Shown here one piece after another: positions 58,640 through 64,000 of a stretch of DNA of 64,000 nt. The notes beneath the pieces were generated by a model, which saw only the letters and a list, made by a program, of their open reading frames with translations, was not told the origin of the DNA and ran no database searches. Source of the DNA: Proteles cristata cristata (lineage: Eukaryota > Chordata > Mammalia > Carnivora > Hyaenidae); contig JAESUZ010001519.1 in NCBI GenBank assembly GCA_017311185.1, forward strand, positions 434,001-498,000, read 5' to 3'. Position numbers and translations under genes: made by a program. How positions within the stretch are numbered: position 1 is the first letter of the stretch; each line of letters begins with the position of its first letter.

Positions 58640-58760
58640 GATAAGAGATATTCATAAGCCACTATTATGTGTTAGGTATTTTTTAATGCTAGAAATAGAA
58701 ATATAAGACATAGCTCCTGCTCCAGGAATGAACACTTTAGTTGAGTGAAAAAGAACACAT
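58640..58760 (-). repeat. Possible L2 LINE 3' remnant
   Basis: Plus strand AGCCACTATTATGTGTTAGG, ATGCTAGAAATAGAAATATAAG and AGCTCCTGCTCCAGGAATG follow the antisense L2 3' end. Confidence 0.5.
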
Positions 58761-61700
58761 AGAAAGCTACATATTATAAGTTTAATAATATAATGAGAAC
58801 TGTTATGAATTTTCCTGTTACAAATAACACAAAAACTAACTCCATTTAAACAACAGAACTGATCCTATTACATAACTGCAAGATTGCAAGACGTGAGTGC
58901 TACAGTGGCCTAATAATAGAAACAAAGATATGTGCCCTTTCCTTCTCTGTGTTTCACCTTCACTGCTGTGTCAGTTTCGTCCTGAGGTGGTCTTTCCTCC
59001 TTGTGGCAACAGGGCTGCAGCCGTGCCAGAGGTCTCATTTGATTAGCACATCAACCAAAACGAGGAAGAACAATGGCTTTTACTGGCTCTCCCAGAAGAA
59101 TGAGGAACATTCTTCTGAACCAGGCACTTTGCCCAGAGTAGTATCAGGCACTGACTGACTTTGTCATGAATTTCCTGGATTTATCTGTGGCAATGGGGGG
59201 GAGGTGGGGGGTGTTGAAATCGGCCTAGAGTTCAATGCGCACCGTATCCTGTGTCCTGCTCTGTCCCTAAACCACACGGGGATATTCAATGGAAAGGATG
59301 TGCAGGCAAAGTCTTCCCAATGTCTGCTTCTGTTTCTCCAATTCTCCTTTCGACACACACATACAAATTTATAAGCAGGTTTCAAAATCTCTACAACCAC
59401 AGGAAACACTCAACCCCTCCTAGAGGTAACATGAGAAATGCTGTCGGCTGCATTCAGGTCGATGTACAAGATCTTCCTGCCATGCTCAGGACTGGACTGG
59501 CTGAACTCTGTGTGGTCCAGTGATCTATGGCTAGCAGCTATTTTATCTACTCCCAATTCTCCAAATGTTTAATCATGGGTAAATGATAGGGTAAGGTCAG
59601 TGAAAATTCTCATTGGAAAAAGCAGAGAATGAGAAATCACATATAATTGTTAATATTCCACAGCATGAAGTACATGTTGCTGTCCAAACAGTGAGGATTC
59701 CTTTTCTTTGAAATGGAGTCAGTCCTTTGACTGGTAGCAATAGCTGCTCAGGAGGCTGCCATCTGGGAAAGTCATCCTTGTCTACGGTCCTATGGGACCA
59801 CATCAGGGGACCCTTTGCAGGCAATGCACCACCTTAGCAGCACCGTGCAATCATTTCTAGTGTTGGAAGACTGGTTAGGTGGAGATGAAGGAATCACCAG
59901 CGAGTTTGGGCCAAGTGGGAGGATTCTTTGGTAATCCGACTCATTTTAAAGTGTAGTTAGCTCTGGTTGTGTTGCTTCTGATTAATTCTGCAGCCTGGTT
60001 TCCAGAGGCACAGATAAGTCTGGGTCTAGGCTGTGAGCCTGTGAATTTCTGTCCTCCATTGTGATGCTCTGTAGTAATGGGCACCTGCCTGCAGCCAACT
60101 CCCTCTCAATGTCCATACCACAGACTTTAATTTCATCCTGACGCTTGGGACTCCGTGGTAGGTACAGGTAATGTGGCATTTGTCACCATGCCTAGCCCCT
60201 TGTCCTCAGGCACATCTTCAAGACAAGACTCAGTTCCACTTTTATCAGTCAGACAATGCTTTTCAAAGAGGCCTCAGAGGCACCTGGGATAGATAAGAAG
60301 GCTTGTCTCTCACCCCATGTGTTCTTTTTGTAAGAATCCCACCTCCCTGCCCCTTGCTCCTGCTTGGGGTAAAGTATTTGGCTTTTACAACTCTGCCAGG
60401 TTTCAAATTACAAACATTTTTGGCACTAAGATTACGTTTGCAAGCAGAGAACACTAGTTTTAGCAAAACTATGTACTTTTTCAATAGGCCTGTTTTAGAT
60501 TAATTGTCTTTCTTTAGTCTTGTTAGCAAAAGTCAAAAGAAGTAGCCAACACTCCAAAGTTCTGAATTTCTCCTATAAATTCTCTTATTGCTATAGTCAA
60601 AGCACACAATCCTGACTCTAGATCCAAGGGAGTTTACCAATGCTTGTTCTTCTACTCAAAGAAGTTCTAGATTCCAGCTCCCTTCCACACTTCTCCAAGT
60701 AGAGTAAATCCTCATATTAGGGTTTATTGCATGGAAGACTTCCCAACATAGGTGCTTCATTTCTGACCTGTCCCTTAGCCACTGTATAGAGATTGTCTTG
60801 GGGAAGGAAAAACACAAAAAAGAGAAGGTGTTTCAAAACCTCATCCCTAACAGGAACATGTAGAGCTTGTGTCCAAGATGATGGCTGTGTGAGAAAATGG
60901 CGGAGAGTAACAGTCTGACTGTCCACCGTTAGTGCTGATTAAGTCCTCGCAAACTGAGGAGAGAGAGGGAAGTAGGCGAGAGTCAAAAAGTGAGGGACAT
61001 TTTGAGGTGGGAGTGTCCTCCCTGATCTTTTTAAGTTTAGGACACCTGAAAATGGAGGTCTTGTGCTAATGTCCACAGGAATTCCCTGGGAAAACAACAA
61101 AATCCCAGGTAAGAAGGTTTGGAATGTTGAGGCCAATGAGCCGGAGACGGCCATCTAGAATTCCCATTTCCCTGGGACGACTGAAGGTCTAATGCTCTCA
61201 AAGTGGCAGGAGACAGAGAATCACAGAGGCCTTGTGCCGGATGACAAAGCAGAAGTCAGAAAACTCTAGCTTGCATGGATGATTACCCCGACTGGGTGAA
61301 TTCCCTTGGAAAGTAGATGAAATGCTAAATTAAAAAAAAAAATAAAATAAAATAAAAGCACATTAGCTTTTTGCTGGGAGGGGAAGGAGGGACAATTTTG
61401 CCTGTTTGGGGAGGAGAAAAGGAAGGATAATTTGAGACTAAGTTTCTAAATCTTTGCCTGAATAAAGTCTCTTAACAAACTTAAATCTGGGCGTAATCAA
61501 GTGAAAATTCCTGAAAGCTGAGTTTGTAGACAGAGATCTGTACCAGCTACACAATAGTCACATAAGAAAAAGGATTAGAGATGAAAGTTAAGGTGTGCTT
61601 ATTGTGAGCACACACCCACGCTGGCTGGAAGAGAGTACTTATGCTGACAAATCGTAGGAATTTATGCTAGATATAGGTTCTAATCAGGCTAGAGTCTCCT

Positions 61701-61859
61701 GAAAAAGACTAGTCTGGATGGAGTGAATCAGGGCAGGGATATATTCAAACATGGTAACCACATATGAGATGATGAAAACATTGTATGCAGGACCTACAAT
61801 TTGTCAGATTTTACACATTTGAGGTTCGCAATGAGACAATTTATTTCTATGGCACATGT
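58761..61859. other. Mostly unique DNA
   Basis: No gene in about 3.1 kb. 58800-59110 may be an old interspersed repeat (TTACAAATAACACAAAAACTAACTCC in blocks), not named. A G-rich run lies at 59194-59213 and a (TAAAA)n tract at 61329-61358. An LTR-like end, GCCTGAATAAAGTCTCTTAAC, occurs near 61457. Frames up to 90 codons have no motif. Confidence 0.45.
61329..61358. repeat. (A)n/(TAAAA)n microsatellite
   Basis: An A run of about ten followed by four TAAAA-type units. Confidence 0.92.
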
Positions 61860-62000
61860 AGGCAACAGATAGTACCTTTATTTTAGTTAAGGAAACTGCA
61901 GCTCTGGAAAACCTGAAAGAGACAAGATCTCTCACCCAGAAGCACAAATCTAGTGGCAAGAAGAGCTAGGAGCAGAAAGCCTCCTCTTAGACACCAGGTA
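61860..62000 (-). repeat. MIR remnant
   Basis: Plus strand ATAGTACCTTTATTTTAG, TTAAGGAAACTGCAGCTCTGG, TCTCACCCAGAAGCAC and CTAGTGGCAAGAAGAGC follow the antisense MIR order ('attttacagatgaggaaactgaggctc...cccaaggtcacacagctagtaagtggcagagc'). Confidence 0.6.
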
Positions 62001-64000
62001 GAGCATCCCTTCCATCAAAACTAAAGGTGTATCTGGTTCCCTGCCCCCAACATCCACCTAACCTGAAGGATGCAGTTTAAGTCAAATTGATGATATTTAT
62101 TTTATAGTCTTTGGAACCCAACAGTTCTTCCGAAGGACACCTGGTGAGCCACCTGTTTCTCCTTCTGTGCCTCGGGTTCCTATAATTGAGTTATTAACTC
62201 CTATTGCCAGCCCTTTCTACGGTTGCTTTTATTTGGACGTCTCCAGTTCCCTTCTGCTTTAGGCCATGGCCATTACTCTTTTTCCTGTACTAAGGTAGAT
62301 GGTCATGTACATACATGTCTTGTCTGCAAAATTAGAAAAGGACAAGGCAGAAAAACATTCAGGAAATAACACGGCTTCCAACTGGGATGGGTTTGAATTC
62401 CTCTTCTACTACTTAACCACTGTCTTAGAAGCATAATATATTTAGATTGTAGCGGGCTTTTCTCTGGAGAGCTCCCTGCTCTCCTTTCTCACTACCTCTC
62501 ATCCACTAGAGGCTGCTGTTATATCTCATCCATGATTACTCTCGGATACGCAAGCCATTCAAACCATGCATTCTGAGTACAAGAAGCCTGAAAGATAGTT
62601 AACTATATCATGACACTTAAGATCTCAAAGATATTCAATTTCTCTTTTTTTTAAATAACAAAGTTGGACAACCTTGTGGCCCCTTATATTTTCATCTCTG
62701 TACTGCAATGTGCTTTCCCTTGACACAGATCTCTTCCACTACCTTTTATCCCAGATTCCTCTCTGCCCATTAGAACCCCAAGGACCCTAATGGTAAACAA
62801 ACTCCATGACATCCTTACTATCATAACTGAGCAGGTCGACCACTCTTGGCACTAAGCCAAACCTGGCTGACCCATAAGATTTGGTTTCCCATGTAGCCAG
62901 TGAGTAGAAACAATAATATGAGGGAAAGGATATTATAGACAGATTGGATGATTGCAGGAGAGCAGATTTTGGGGGTGGGAGGTGGGCTGAGAAGTTGTTA
63001 ATATGCTTGTTCTACATTTGAAAAAACAGTTGATAATGGTCAAAAAGCTTCACTGGGCAGAGTGGGGAAGGCTAAACACACCTGTTTCTTGGCTCACCTC
63101 CTGCTGCTGAAATATGTGCATATGGAGGAATGAGAACCAAACACTCCAATTAAATGGAAATGCAAATAAATAACAGGAAAAGTGAATAAAGAAAATATAA
63201 ATAAGATATAAATGTATATTTTTTAAAACTAATGTCCACTATAACATTCCACAAGGTGTTTCGAACCCTGTAGCAAATTTCAACACTGGCAGTGAGCAGT
63301 GTCAGGAAGCAAATAAATAAAAAGGAATAAACAACCTAATGCAACTGCTATCCCACGTTCAGAAAGGTTGCATCACTGGTCTTAGGCAGCTATAAGGATG
63401 TTCTTTTGGTAACTTCTCAGCATATGGTAACACTCCAAACCAGTGATCTGCTGGGTCCTCCACTTTACATATGTTGAATGTAGGAAGTCTTAAACCCCTG
63501 TCACTCAGTGTTGGGTCCCACTAATATCCAGCATCATCAGACCTGAAAATATGAAAATTACACAAATCCTGCTATCAGAGAAGCAAATAACAAAGGCAAA
63601 ATGTCAGATAAAAGGGCTGTGAGTTATTATAAATTAGATGCTATGTTAGGAGAGTCCCTAACCCTGGAGAACAATGAGAGATAGATAAATATTTGTCATG
63701 AGAGGCATGACTCCAGTCTTCCATACCCAAGTAGGGTTTTACCTCAATGTTAATTAAACATCTTTTATAAACATTTTCATTACAAATCCAGACAATTTGT
63801 TTGAAATACCTCAGTAAGACTTGCCATATAGAAAGCACCCTATGCTCATTATCTGTCATGGGTAAAGGTACTGGTACCAGTAAGTGGATATTTGCTTTCA
63901 GTTTCTTAGAAAAATGATCATTAGAAGAAATATGATTTGAAGAGCTGCAGGGAACAACATAAACCTCCAAGAGAAAGCACAGTAAAGAGATGAACATAGG
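62001..64000. other. Unique DNA to the window edge
   Basis: No supported gene. A 118-codon reverse frame (63641-63997) reaches almost to the window edge but has no recognisable domain, and its completeness upstream cannot be judged here. No CanSINE in the last 6.8 kb. Confidence 0.45.

Noticed and set aside
63641..63997. 118-codon reverse ORF at the window edge
   Set aside because: Longest frame in unique DNA at this end, but no domain, signal peptide pattern or homologue I recognise. Left as unsupported.
1..64000. A novel bacterial-type or phage-type gene system
   Set aside because: The whole window is carnivore nuclear DNA with retrotransposons. No clustered coding genes exist.

Overview
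This window is nuclear DNA of a carnivore, almost certainly a felid (cat family). The main evidence is 26 copies, plus one fragment, of the tRNA-derived CanSINE. Many copies carry the young felid-type head (GGGGCGCCTGGGTGGCTTAG), an RNA polymerase III B-box-like GGTTCGAGCCCC, a CT-rich right part and an AATAAATAAAACATT(A)n tail. Carnivore-type LINE-1 copies with matching 3' ends support this. The window is AT-rich and eukaryotic throughout. I see no operon, phage, plasmid, CRISPR array or bacterial gene.

I could not support any host protein-coding gene, exon, rRNA or functional tRNA. The open reading frames are short. They are chance ORFs in unique DNA, translations of CanSINEs or microsatellites, or broken pieces of LINE-1 ORF2. 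The window is best read as an intergenic or deep intronic segment. Which chromosome or gene it belongs to cannot be told from sequence alone.

Layout. 1-13 kb: AT-rich unique DNA with MIR, LINE and CanSINE insertions, a 20-bp-unit minisatellite (4611-4722), a decayed LINE-1 ORF2 fragment (4730-5510) and three CA/TG microsatellites. 13.1-14.7 kb: the 3' part of a sense LINE-1, split by a young antisense CanSINE. 15-26 kb: mixed unique DNA with MIR, L2 and CanSINE. 26.1-28.0 kb: two antisense LINE-1 3' fragments in tandem, the first with a recognisable 21-bp target-site duplication. 28-45 kb: mostly unique DNA, with a long repeat-poor block at about 30.4-33.5 kb, an ancient LTR-like element (35.1-35.4 kb), L2 remnants and a CanSINE that appears to carry 3'-transduced LINE-1 DNA (40531-40811). 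45.5-53.0 kb: a structurally near full-length but dead LINE-1, with a GC-rich 5' region containing about eleven degenerate ~70-bp units, ORF1 and ORF2 remnants and a poly-A tail. It is interrupted by two CanSINEs with clean target duplications. 53.5-64 kb: a MaLR-type LTR, more CanSINEs, L2/MIR remnants and unique DNA.

No previously undescribed functional system is visible. The points most worth checking are the SINE 3' transduction, the ~70-bp units of the LINE-1 5' region, the nested insertions that give a relative chronology, the minisatellite, and the repeat-poor blocks as candidate conserved non-coding DNA.
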